From: Eubacteriaceae bacterium CHKCI004
GTDB lineage: Bacteria; Bacillota; Clostridia; Lachnospirales; Lachnospiraceae
Assembly: GCA_900016875.1 (NCBI GenBank)
Contig: FCNR01000072.1
Coordinates: 23,656-87,655 of the forward strand
DNA: 64,000 nt
Direction of reading: 5' to 3'
The notes beneath the pieces are model-generated. The model was not told the DNA's origin, made no database searches, and was given only the letters and a program-made list of their open reading frames with translations. A program made the position numbers and the translations under genes. This document shows, piece after piece, positions 42,727 to 50,378 of the stretch (position 1 is the first letter of the stretch; each line of letters opens with the position of its first letter).

Positions 42727-43869
42727 ATGAGAAAGTTTATATCAGCAGCGATACTTGCGGCGGCTCTTCTGGCGCTTGGCGGCTGCGGTAATTCCAAAGA
42801 CAATGCCCCGGAGGCGACCACAGCGGCGGAGAGCCAGACCGGACAATCACAGACCATCAATATTGATGCGGGTGAATATGTGCAGCTGGGTGAATATAAA
42901 GGTCTCACCGTAGAGAGAACGCCGGTGGAAGTGACAGATGAGGAAGTTGAAGAACAGGTTCAGCTTCTGGCGGAGGATTATGCGGAATATAAGGAGATTA
43001 CCGACAGAGATACCGTGCAGGAAAATGATTATGTCAATATGGACTATACCTGCACCATCGATGGAACTGCCAGCGAAGATTATTCGGAGACTGATGTGGA
43101 CACGCAGATCGGAGCTCAGGAATACAGTGTTGATGGAGCGTTTGATCTGGACAAAGAGCTGACAGGGGCTAAAGTTGGCGATACCGTCACAATTAACTTT
43201 ACATTCCCGGATGATTATGATGATACAGAAGTGGCAGGAAAAGACTGCGTGATGGAAGTGAAAGTGAACTCCATTGAAGAAGAGGTGCTTCCGGAGATTA
43301 CCGATGAATTCATCAGTGAAAATACAGACTGCAAAACTGTAGACGAATACAGGGAACAGACCAGGCAGGAGCTGGAGGATTCCTATAACAGCGAGGCGGA
43401 GCAGGCGGTGCAGGATGACCTCTGGAATATGATTGTGGAAAACTGTACGCAGCTGAAAGATTTCCCGCAGGACATCATTGATCAGGAAGTAGCTAATCTG
43501 ACAGCGGAAAATGAAGAATGGGCAGGATATTTCGGTATGGAGGTCGAAGATTTTATTGAGGAATACTATGGCCTGTCTCTGGAAGATTACGCCCAGGAGA
43601 CACTGATGAACCAGTGCGTTCAGGATCTTCTTGTGGAAGCGGAAGGGCTGACAGTGACAGATGAAGAATATCAGGCTGAGATACAGACTTATATTGACGA
43701 TTATGGCTACGAAGACGAAGAGGAGATTATGGAGTACTATACAGAAGATGAGATTCGTTCCGATCTGTTATACAGTAAGCTGATGACGAACCTGCTCAAC
43801 TATACCAACGTAGTGGAGAGCACCGCATCCTCTGATACCGCAGCCGAGACGGATACGGCGGCGGAATAG
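42727..43869 (+). CDS. Exported trigger-factor-like peptidyl-prolyl isomerase lipoprotein
   Basis: 380 aa. A lipoprotein signal with lipobox LGGC (Cys about 20) anchors it outside the membrane. After an Ala/Thr/Glu-rich linker comes a trigger-factor-like region: N-terminal segment VTDEEVEEQVQLLAEDY, an FKBP-type PPIase domain (ENDYVNMDYTCTIDG, AFDLDKELTGAKVGDTVTI, FPDDYDDTEVAGKD), and a long helical C-terminal domain beginning VLPEITDEFISE, as in trigger factor. The protein is very acidic. Known trigger factor is a cytosolic ribosome chaperone; this version lacks the ribosome-docking domain and is predicted to fold secreted proteins at the cell surface, a PrsA-like role (inference). RBS AAGGAG precedes ATG 42727. 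Confidence 0.82.
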   Translation: MRKFISAAILAAALLALGGCGNSKDNAPEATTAAESQTGQSQTINIDAGEYVQLGEYKGLTVERTPVEVTDEEVEEQVQLLAEDYAEYKEITDRDTVQENDYVNMDYTCTIDGTASEDYSETDVDTQIGAQEYSVDGAFDLDKELTGAKVGDTVTINFTFPDDYDDTEVAGKDCVMEVKVNSIEEEVLPEITDEFISENTDCKTVDEYREQTRQELEDSYNSEAEQAVQDDLWNMIVENCTQLKDFPQDIIDQEVANLTAENEEWAGYFGMEVEDFIEEYYGLSLEDYAQETLMNQCVQDLLVEAEGLTVTDEEYQAEIQTYIDDYGYEDEEEIMEYYTEDEIRSDLLYSKLMTNLLNYTNVVESTASSDTAAETDTAAE

Positions 43870-43920
43870 GCAGATTTGTTTGAGAAAATATAAAAAATCA
43901 GATAAAATATAGAAAAAAAG

Positions 43921-43949
43921 TTGAAAAACAAAGGAATTAGTTGTAAAAT
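43921..43949 (+). promoter_or_regulatory. tpiA: Predicted tpiA promoter
   Basis: TTGAAA (43921-43926), 17-bp spacer, TAAAAT (43944-43949). The same design (TAGAAA-N17-TAAAAT) occurs before the glpA-type gene at 48741-48769. The predicted start falls at or within the shared ATAACAAAA motif (43954-43962). Confidence 0.6.
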
Positions 43950-43953
43950 AGTA

Positions 43954-44054
43954 ATAACAAAATAAACGTACAGGACGGAGCGTATTAGAGAACCTGCCAG
44001 ACATAGAAAAAGAAGCACGAGTGTGCTTCGCCGTGTCGGGCGGGTTCTTTTTTT
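43954..44054 (+). promoter_or_regulatory. tpiA: Candidate GlpP-controlled leader and terminator before tpiA
   Basis: ATAACAAAA at 43954-43962 is followed by a large hairpin, GAACCTGCCAGACA (43990-44003) with TGTCGGGCGGGTTC (44034-44047; one mismatch), with an inner GAAGCAC/GTGCTTC stem (44012-44029) and a run of T. The terminator lies immediately before the tpiA RBS, so tpiA requires antitermination. The leader before 48928 has the same architecture. Confidence 0.65.
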
Positions 44055-44069
44055 AGAAAGGAGAAGGTG

Positions 44070-44843
44070 ATGAAAAAAAAGTTTTATTTTGGAACAAATA
44101 CAAAAATGTATAAAACGATCAAAGATACGAGAGCTTTTGTGTCAGAACTTCAGGAATTGACAAAAGATATCAGCAGAGATGACATTACTCTTTTTGTGAT
44201 TCCATCATATACGACGTTGAAGGATGCCAATGAATTAAAAAATGAGGATCTTCTGATGATAGGTGCTCAGAATATGGGCTGGGAAGAACAAGGACAGTTT
44301 ACCGGAGAAATTTCTCCGTTGATGCTGCAGGAGATTGGAACAGATTTGATTATGGTCGGACATTCAGAGCGCAGACATGTCCTCGGCGAGACAGATGAAC
44401 AGGAAAATAAAAAAGTGATCTGTGCGCTTAACCATAATTTTACCACGTTGCTTTGTGTAGGAGAAACGGAAGAACAGAAAGAATATGGGATTTCTGAGGA
44501 GATTATTCGTATTCAGTTAAAAAAAGGACTTTACGGCGTGACGAAAGAAATGCTGGATAAATTATGGATTGCTTACGAGCCGGTATGGGCCATCGGCGTA
44601 AACGGGAAGCCGGCCACTAAAGAGTATGCGGAGCAGATACATATTGTAATTCGGGAGACTCTTGTGGAGTTTTTCGGAGAAGAAGCAGGGGAACAGATCC
44701 CGATTCTGTATGGAGGAAGTGTCAACAGAGAAAATGCAGTGCCGTTAAGCCGCATGGAACATATTGACGGCCTGTTTATCGGGCGTTCTGCATGGCAGGC
44801 AGATAATTTCAATGCCATTATCCGGGATGTTCTTGGACTTTAA
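44070..44843 (+). CDS. tpiA: Triose-phosphate isomerase
   Basis: 257 aa from ATG 44070 (AAAGGAG 6 nt upstream; GTG 44067 is too close). It interconverts DHAP and glyceraldehyde-3-phosphate. Catalytic residues are present: Asn10 and Lys12 (FGTNTKMY), His98 (VGHSERRHVLGE) and Glu170 (AYEPVWAIGVNGKPA); the phosphate-gripping YGGSVNREN is near the C terminus. N-terminal divergence (TNTKMYKTIKDT instead of GNWKMN) suggests a dedicated glycerol/DHA-pathway paralogue rather than the glycolytic enzyme, which is normally next to gapA-pgk. Its leader terminator ties it to the glycerol regulon. Cytoplasmic dimer in the family. Confidence 0.92.
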   Translation: MKKKFYFGTNTKMYKTIKDTRAFVSELQELTKDISRDDITLFVIPSYTTLKDANELKNEDLLMIGAQNMGWEEQGQFTGEISPLMLQEIGTDLIMVGHSERRHVLGETDEQENKKVICALNHNFTTLLCVGETEEQKEYGISEEIIRIQLKKGLYGVTKEMLDKLWIAYEPVWAIGVNGKPATKEYAEQIHIVIRETLVEFFGEEAGEQIPILYGGSVNRENAVPLSRMEHIDGLFIGRSAWQADNFNAIIRDVLGL

Positions 44844-44934
44844 AAATGAGCGAATGCCGAATTATAAAAAACGCACAATTTGAGAAAGGAAAAGATAAAT
44901 TTTTTGTACATAATTATATTTTATTCTTGAATTT

Positions 44935-44964
44935 TCATGATGCATGAGATAGAATAATTATAAT
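44935..44964 (+). promoter_or_regulatory. Predicted dhaM promoter with palindromic operator
   Basis: TATAAT (44959-44964) has no good -35. At the -35 position lies the palindrome TCATGATGCATGA (44935-44947), which suggests an activator- or repressor-dependent promoter for dhaMKL. Confidence 0.45.
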
Positions 44965-44999
44965 ATGTAGCAAAACAACAATAGGAAAGGGCATAATAT

Positions 45000-45398
45000 A
45001 TGGCAAAAATAGGAGTTGTGATTGTATCCCACAGCGAATACATAGCAAATGGACTGAAAGATCTGGTCAACGAAATGAATGATGGTTCCGTGCCGGTGAT
45101 TGCGGCGGGAGGAGCTGACGGAGGGAGAATTGGCACCAGTGCTATCCGGATTCAGAATGCCATAGAATCTTTAGAAGACTGCGAACATATTCTCATTTAT
45201 GCGGATCTGGGAAGTTCCGTTTTAAGTGCGGAGACAGCGATCGATATTATTGATGAAGATCTTGCTGAGAAGGTACAGATTGTGGACGCTCCAATTGTAG
45301 AGGGAGCTCTTGCAGGAGTGGTGCAGGCAACCATTTCGGATGATGTAGAGGAGGTTATCCGTGTATCGGAAGATGCAAGGAATACACATAAGGTATAA
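45000..45398 (+). CDS. dhaM: Dihydroxyacetone kinase phosphotransfer subunit DhaM (EIIA-Man type)
   Basis: 132 aa. EIIA-mannose fold with the phospho-accepting His11 in VIVSHSEYIANG, plus the DhaM features AAGGADGGRIGTSA and ILIYADLGSSVLS. In PTS-dependent DHA kinases DhaM takes phosphate from HPr and regenerates ATP on DhaL as a coenzyme. This is the short Gram-positive form with only the EIIA domain. It is first of dhaM-dhaK-dhaL (36-bp gap to dhaK). RBS AGGAAAGGG precedes ATG 45000. Confidence 0.94.
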   Translation: MAKIGVVIVSHSEYIANGLKDLVNEMNDGSVPVIAAGGADGGRIGTSAIRIQNAIESLEDCEHILIYADLGSSVLSAETAIDIIDEDLAEKVQIVDAPIVEGALAGVVQATISDDVEEVIRVSEDARNTHKV

Positions 45399-45434
45399 TA
45401 AAACAAAGCTTAAATTATGAGGAGGTAATTTATC

Positions 45435-46451
45435 ATGGCCAAAATTAAAAGATTATTTAACGATCCTTACGATGTTGTAGAAGAGATGATTGAAGGATAT
45501 GTGGGGGCGCATAAAGAGTATGTAAAGATGTGTGATCTGGACGAAGCACAGGGAAGGGTAGTGCTGGCAAAGGATGCCGGAACGAAGGATAAAGTCGGCG
45601 TTATTATCGGCGGCGGTTCCGGACATGAACCTCTGTTTATTGGATATGTTGGAGAGAACTTTGCTGATGGTGTTGTTATTGGTAATATCAATACATCGCC
45701 TTCACCGGATCCATGTTATGCGGCTGCAAAGGCTTGTGATAACGGCAAGGGATGTATCTATTTATACGGCAATTATGCAGGAGATGTTATGAACTTTGAT
45801 ATGGGCGCTGAAAAAGCCGATGAAGAAGATGACATCAGAGTAGAAACTGTGCTGGTTACCGATGATGTAGTATCCTCCGATAATATTGCCGACAGACGTG
45901 GTATCGCAGGAGACTTCTTTGTATTTAAGGTTGCAGGAGCAAAAGCAGCGACAGGTGCAGATTTGGATGAAGTCGTTGCAGCAGCAGAGAAAGCTAATGC
46001 CAATACACGTTCCATGGGCGTTGCAATGTCTTCCGCTACACTGCCATCCAAAGGCGGCCCGATCTTTGAAATGGAAGACGGCGACATGGAAATCGGAATG
46101 GGAATTCACGGAGAGCCGGGTGTAAGAAGAGGAAAGATCGATACGGCAGATAAAGTCATTGATGAGATCATGGAGCCGATCTTAAAAGATCTTCCGTTTG
46201 TAGAGGGCGATGAAGTTTACGTACTGGTAAATAGCCTTGGCGCTACTCCGCTGATCGACCTTCATATCTGCTACCGGAGAGTGGCACAGATTCTTGAAGA
46301 AAAAGGAATCAAAGTATATAAAGCACTGGTTGGACCGTTTGCATGTTCCATGGATATGGCAGGAATGTCTGTAACCTTGATGAAACTTGACGACGAGTTA
46401 AAAGAGTTGATGGATGCTCCTTGTGATACTCCATACTTTACTCAGAAATAA
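45435..46451 (+). CDS. dhaK: Dihydroxyacetone kinase subunit DhaK
   Basis: 338 aa, normal length. It binds dihydroxyacetone covalently as a hemiaminal through a His, here His225 in MGIHGEPGVRR. Other family blocks: VGVIIGGGSGHEPLFIGYVG, INTSPSPDPCYAAAKA, YGNYAGDVMNFDM, and NSLGATPLIDLHI. With DhaL-ADP and DhaM it converts DHA to DHAP using PEP as the ultimate donor. RBS AGGAGG precedes ATG 45435. Confidence 0.96.
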   Translation: MAKIKRLFNDPYDVVEEMIEGYVGAHKEYVKMCDLDEAQGRVVLAKDAGTKDKVGVIIGGGSGHEPLFIGYVGENFADGVVIGNINTSPSPDPCYAAAKACDNGKGCIYLYGNYAGDVMNFDMGAEKADEEDDIRVETVLVTDDVVSSDNIADRRGIAGDFFVFKVAGAKAATGADLDEVVAAAEKANANTRSMGVAMSSATLPSKGGPIFEMEDGDMEIGMGIHGEPGVRRGKIDTADKVIDEIMEPILKDLPFVEGDEVYVLVNSLGATPLIDLHICYRRVAQILEEKGIKVYKALVGPFACSMDMAGMSVTLMKLDDELKELMDAPCDTPYFTQK

Positions 46452-46474
46452 TAACAGAATAAAAGGCGATAGTG

Positions 46475-47125
46475 ATGAGTGAATATATTTTAAGCAAAGA
46501 ATATTTTGTACAGGTAATCAGAGACTTGATTGTACTGGCTGAAAACAGAAAAGATTATTTTACAGAATTGGATTCCGCCATCGGCGATGGCGACCATGGA
46601 ATGAATCTGTCCATTGGATTCAGAGAAGTAGATAAGCATATTGAAGAATGGAAAGAGTTAAGCGTCAAAGATCTTTACAAAAATGTAGGAACAGCTCTTC
46701 TGGATAAGGTGGGCGGTTCTTCAGGACCCCTTTACGGAAGCTTTTTCATGAAGTTCGGTCTTCCAATTAAAAAGAAAGGATCAGAAGAGGGTGCGACTTT
46801 CTCTGAATTTATTGAGATGATGGAGACGGGGGTTGCCATTATCAAAAAACGTGGAAAATCAACCACGGGAGAGAAAACGATGCTCGATACCTTTGTTCCG
46901 GCGGTGGAGACACTGCGGGCAGAATACGAGGGAGGAACTTCGGCCAAGGAGGCCATGGCAAAAGCTGTGGAGGCAGGCAAAGAAGGATTGGAATCCACCA
47001 GAAATATTGTGGCAACAAAGGGACGTGCCATGAGACTGGGAGAACGTGCTATCGGACATCTGGACCCGGGAGCTGCATCAGCTGCCGAAATACTGGAAGT
47101 CTTTTATAACGATATGCCGGACTAA
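46475..47125 (+). CDS. dhaL: Dihydroxyacetone kinase ADP-binding subunit DhaL
   Basis: 216 aa from ATG 46475 (the preceding GTG 46472 is in frame but too close to the RBS). The Mg-ADP-binding aspartates are in ELDSAIGDGDHGMNLSIGF (Asp33, Asp38, Asp40). The nucleotide-lid segments VGGSSGPLYGSFFM and GKSTTGEKTMLDTFVPA are typical. It closes the PTS-dependent DHA kinase set and lies 23 bp after dhaK. A strong terminator follows before glpK. Confidence 0.95.
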   Translation: MSEYILSKEYFVQVIRDLIVLAENRKDYFTELDSAIGDGDHGMNLSIGFREVDKHIEEWKELSVKDLYKNVGTALLDKVGGSSGPLYGSFFMKFGLPIKKKGSEEGATFSEFIEMMETGVAIIKKRGKSTTGEKTMLDTFVPAVETLRAEYEGGTSAKEAMAKAVEAGKEGLESTRNIVATKGRAMRLGERAIGHLDPGAASAAEILEVFYNDMPD

Positions 47126-47160
47126 TTCAGAGTAATTCTGCGTAGCCGGATTTTTCCTGT

Positions 47161-47254
47161 ATAACAAAAGAGCCATGTAGGAAAGAGTAAGCTCCTGCTT
47201 AGTAAGACCGTACAGATATTTGAGAAGGGACGGTCTTATTAGGCAGGACTTTTT
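47161..47254 (+). promoter_or_regulatory. glpK: Candidate GlpP-controlled leader and terminator before glpK
   Basis: ATAACAAAA at 47161-47169 is followed by an 18-pair stem (two G-U) between 47194-47211 (starting CCTGCTTAGTAAGACC) and 47230-47247, then TTTTT. It shares the 5' motif and the CCTGC/GCAGG base of the other two leaders, but the upper stem is different. No clear promoter was seen directly before it, so it may control read-through from dhaL. Confidence 0.6.
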
Positions 47255-47281
47255 ATTACAAAAAATAAAGGAGGTTACACA

Positions 47282-48766
47282 ATGAGAAGGTATATTTTAG
47301 TAATGGATCAGGGAACGACGGGTTCAAGAGGCGTGGTTTATGATGAGCAGGGTAAACTCATTGCTTTCGATTATGAAGAATACGAACAGTTCTATCCTCA
47401 TTCCGGATGGTGGGAGCAGAATGGAAAGATAGTCTGGGATGTCACTCTGCGGATGGCACAGAGCGCAGTGAAAAAAGCGGGGCTTACAGGTAAAGATATC
47501 GCTGCCATCGGTATTGCCAACCAGAGAGAGACAACAACGGTGTGGGATAAGGCGACAGGTGAGCCGATTGCGCCGACCATCGTCTGGGGCTGCCGTCGGA
47601 CAGCGGATATCTGTGCGGACTTAATCAATAAAGGTTACAATGATATGGTAAACAAAAAGACAGGACTTGTCATTGATCCTACTTATTCCGGTTCTAAGAT
47701 CCGCTGGATTCTTGACAATGTGGAAGGTGCTCAGGAGAGAGCAGAGAAAGGTGAGCTGTTATTCGGAAGTATCGACTGCTGGCTGCTCTATAACCTGACC
47801 AAAGGTAAAGTTCATGCTACAGATTATTCCAATGCGGCAAGAAGTATGGTAATGAACGCACACGAATTAAAATGGGATGACGAACTGCTCGAAATGCTGA
47901 ATATTCCGAAATGTATGCTGCCGGAAATCAAACCGTCTGTAGGAGTGTTCGGATATACTGATCCGGAATATTTTGGCGCAGAAATCCCTGTCACCGGTAT
48001 TGCGGGAGACCAGTCGGCAGCCTTGTTCGGACAGGCATGTTTCGAGGAAGGTTCTGCAAAGAATACTTACGGAACCAGTGCCGTGCCGTTAATGTATACA
48101 GGAGATACAGCGCCGGAGACAGAGAAAGGTCTGCTGACTGTGGCATGGGGCAAAGACGGCAAAGTAAAATATTCCATGGGAGCCAGCATCCTGATTGCCG
48201 GTCAGGTGGTACAATGGCTGAGAGATAAGATTAATATTGTGGAGACAGCGGCACAGACAGAAGAAATGGCAGAAAGTATTCCGGATAACGGAGGACTGTT
48301 CTTTGTTCCGGCATTCACCGGACTGGGAGCTCCGCACTGGAACACCGGCGCCAGAGGTATGATGATCGGAATAACCGCCGCTACCACAAAAGAGCAGATG
48401 GCAAGAGCGGCACTGGAATCTATGGCATATCAGACAAGAGACCTGCTGGAAGAAATGGAAAGAAATTCCGGCATCAAATTAAAAGAATTAAAAGTTGATG
48501 GCGGTGCTTCTCAAAATGATTTCCTGATGCAGTTCCAGGCAGATATTTTAAATTGTAACGTCGTGCGTCCGAAAGACATTGAGACAACTGCTCTTGGCGC
48601 ATGTTACCTGGCAGGGCTGGGTTGTGGTATTTTTGAAAGCGAAGATGATATCAAGAAGCTTTGGGAAGTAGATAAGGTATTTACTCCGAAAATGGATGAG
48701 GAGACAAGAGAGAAGTTGTACAGTCAGTGGTGCAAAGCAGTAGAAAAATGTAAAGACTGGCTGTAA
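47282..48766 (+). CDS. glpK: Glycerol kinase
   Basis: 494 aa, full FGGY-family length. It phosphorylates glycerol to sn-glycerol-3-phosphate. N-terminal ATP-binding loop MDQGTTGSRGVVYDE, substrate region IGIANQRETTTVWD, the central GDQSAALFGQ and NTYGTSA motifs, and the C-terminal phosphate-2 motif KVDGGASQNDFLMQ are all present. RBS AAAGGAGG precedes ATG 47282. No glycerol facilitator gene lies in the window. Expression is likely gated by the leader terminator at 47194-47254. Confidence 0.97.
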   Translation: MRRYILVMDQGTTGSRGVVYDEQGKLIAFDYEEYEQFYPHSGWWEQNGKIVWDVTLRMAQSAVKKAGLTGKDIAAIGIANQRETTTVWDKATGEPIAPTIVWGCRRTADICADLINKGYNDMVNKKTGLVIDPTYSGSKIRWILDNVEGAQERAEKGELLFGSIDCWLLYNLTKGKVHATDYSNAARSMVMNAHELKWDDELLEMLNIPKCMLPEIKPSVGVFGYTDPEYFGAEIPVTGIAGDQSAALFGQACFEEGSAKNTYGTSAVPLMYTGDTAPETEKGLLTVAWGKDGKVKYSMGASILIAGQVVQWLRDKINIVETAAQTEEMAESIPDNGGLFFVPAFTGLGAPHWNTGARGMMIGITAATTKEQMARAALESMAYQTRDLLEEMERNSGIKLKELKVDGGASQNDFLMQFQADILNCNVVRPKDIETTALGACYLAGLGCGIFESEDDIKKLWEVDKVFTPKMDEETREKLYSQWCKAVEKCKDWL

Positions 48767-48769
48767 AAT
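48741..48769 (+). promoter_or_regulatory. Predicted promoter at the end of glpK for the GlpA-type gene
   Basis: TAGAAA (48741-48746), 17-bp spacer, TAAAAT (48764-48769). The -10 overlaps the glpK TAA stop. It is nearly identical in design to the tpiA promoter. Confidence 0.5.
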
Positions 48770-48775
48770 GAAATG

Positions 48776-48911
48776 ATAACAAAATAGAAGTACGGGATTG
48801 CGTGAAGAATAGAGCCTGCCTGACAGTATAATTGAATTGGTATACCGGTGTTTCCTGGCCTTACAGCGGGAAACACCGGAAGAAGTTTTCATTGTCCGGC
48901 AGGTTCTTTTT
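48776..48911 (+). promoter_or_regulatory. Candidate GlpP-controlled leader and terminator before the GlpA-type gene
   Basis: ATAACAAAA at 48776-48784 is followed by the hairpin GAGCCTGCCTGACA (48812-48825)/TGTCCGGCAGGTTC (48893-48906; one mismatch at the same position as in the tpiA leader). Inside it is a perfect CCGGTGTTTCC (48845-48855)/GGAAACACCGG (48869-48879) hairpin, and T-rich sequence follows. Confidence 0.65.
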
Positions 48912-48927
48912 AGGAAAGGAGTTCAAA

Positions 48928-50373
48928 ATGAAATACGATGTTATAATTATCGGGGGTGGAATTACGGGAACCGCCATCGCCCATGAGTTGGCAAAATTTC
49001 AATTAAAAACGATTTTGCTGGAGGGAGGAACGGATATCGCAGTTGCAGCCACAAAACAAAACGGCGGCGTGATTCATCCGGGATATGATCCTCATCCGGG
49101 AACCCTGAAAGCCAAATTAAATCCTCCGGGAGCCAGAATGTATCCGGATCTTTCTAAAAAACTTGGATTCCATATTCGCCATACGGGAACGCTGGTTGTC
49201 GCTTATTCAGATCAGGATCTGAAAAAGGTCGATGAACTGATGGAAAATGCCAGGGTGAACGGCGTGGAAGGTGTGGAAAAACTGAATGCACAGCAATTAC
49301 AGGCAAGGGAACCGCATATCAACAAAAAAGCACTGGGGGCGCTTCTTGCCAATACGACAGTGATGGTAGATCCGTTTGAAGTTGCCATTGCATTTATGGA
49401 AAATGCTATGGATAACGGCGTGGAGTTGGGGCTTTGCCAGAAGGTTCGTAAAATAACGAAACGTGGAAAAGAAGATTTTGTTTTATACACAGAAGATAAA
49501 GAGTATGAAACCCGTTTTATTGTAAATGCAGCCGGAGTACATGCAGATGATGTGGCGGCAATGGCAGGTATTCATGAATATAAAATGCAGGGACGGCATG
49601 GCAACCTTTGTGTGCTGGATAAAGTGATTCCGATACATACTGTCATGTTTCCGTGTCCGGGTCCTGATACAAAAGGAATCGCGCTGATTCCGACGGTATC
49701 GGGAAATTGCCTGATCGGTTCCACCGCCACCATGCGGGAGGATAAATATGATGTGACCAATGACGCCCATGGAATTGAAGAACTGATTGAGGGTGCCAAG
49801 CTGTTGATTCCGGATTTTGACGCTAAAAGTGTTATTCGTACATTTGCAGGCCAGAGACCGGTGGCTTTGGATAATGGAAATGATTTCTATATTAAAGAAT
49901 CTGATACGGTCAAAGGATTCATTCATGCAGCAGGAATCCAGTCTCCGGGTATAGCTTCCGCTCCGGCTATCGCGGAATACGTGCGCGATTTATTGGCGAA
50001 TGCAGGACTGGATATAAAAGAGAAAGCAGATTATGATCCGTATCGTCAGCCGATTCCTGATTTTAGTGAGATGACATTGGAAGAACAGGATGCCATGATT
50101 AAGCAGGATTCCCGTTGGGGTAAAATTGTATGTCGGTGCGAGACAGTTCCGGAAGGAGAGATTGTGGCGGCCATTCACAGAACGCTGGGAGCCACGACGG
50201 TAGAAGGTGTAAAGAGAAGAACCCGCGCCGGAATGGGACGGTGTCAGAGTGGTTTTTGTCAGTACAAGGTTATGCAGATTCTTTCCAGAGAACTGGGAAT
50301 TCCTGAAGAAGAAGTTCTTTTTGAAGAAAAAGGAGCGCAGGTATTGTTTGGAAAGTTAAAAGGGATGAGGTGA
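48928..50373 (+). CDS. GlpA-type FAD-dependent glycerol-3-phosphate dehydrogenase
   Basis: 481 aa from ATG 48928 (AAAGGAG just upstream; an earlier in-frame TTG runs through the leader hairpin). FAD motif DVIIIGGGITGTAIAHELAK at the N terminus. DAO-type domain with NGGVIHPGYD and AGVHADDVAAMAG. The C-terminal ~90 residues carry a BFD-like [2Fe-2S] domain (VCRCETVPEGEI, GMGRCQSGFCQYKVM; four Cys). This matches the anaerobic glycerol-3-phosphate dehydrogenase GlpA layout: G3P to DHAP with electrons passed on. It is cotranscribed with an NAD/FAD oxidoreductase and a DUF1667 Cys protein, which probably replace GlpB and GlpC as electron-transfer partners (inference). Confidence 0.9.
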   Translation: MKYDVIIIGGGITGTAIAHELAKFQLKTILLEGGTDIAVAATKQNGGVIHPGYDPHPGTLKAKLNPPGARMYPDLSKKLGFHIRHTGTLVVAYSDQDLKKVDELMENARVNGVEGVEKLNAQQLQAREPHINKKALGALLANTTVMVDPFEVAIAFMENAMDNGVELGLCQKVRKITKRGKEDFVLYTEDKEYETRFIVNAAGVHADDVAAMAGIHEYKMQGRHGNLCVLDKVIPIHTVMFPCPGPDTKGIALIPTVSGNCLIGSTATMREDKYDVTNDAHGIEELIEGAKLLIPDFDAKSVIRTFAGQRPVALDNGNDFYIKESDTVKGFIHAAGIQSPGIASAPAIAEYVRDLLANAGLDIKEKADYDPYRQPIPDFSEMTLEEQDAMIKQDSRWGKIVCRCETVPEGEIVAAIHRTLGATTVEGVKRRTRAGMGRCQSGFCQYKVMQILSRELGIPEEEVLFEEKGAQVLFGKLKGMR

Positions 50374-50378
50374 AGAAA

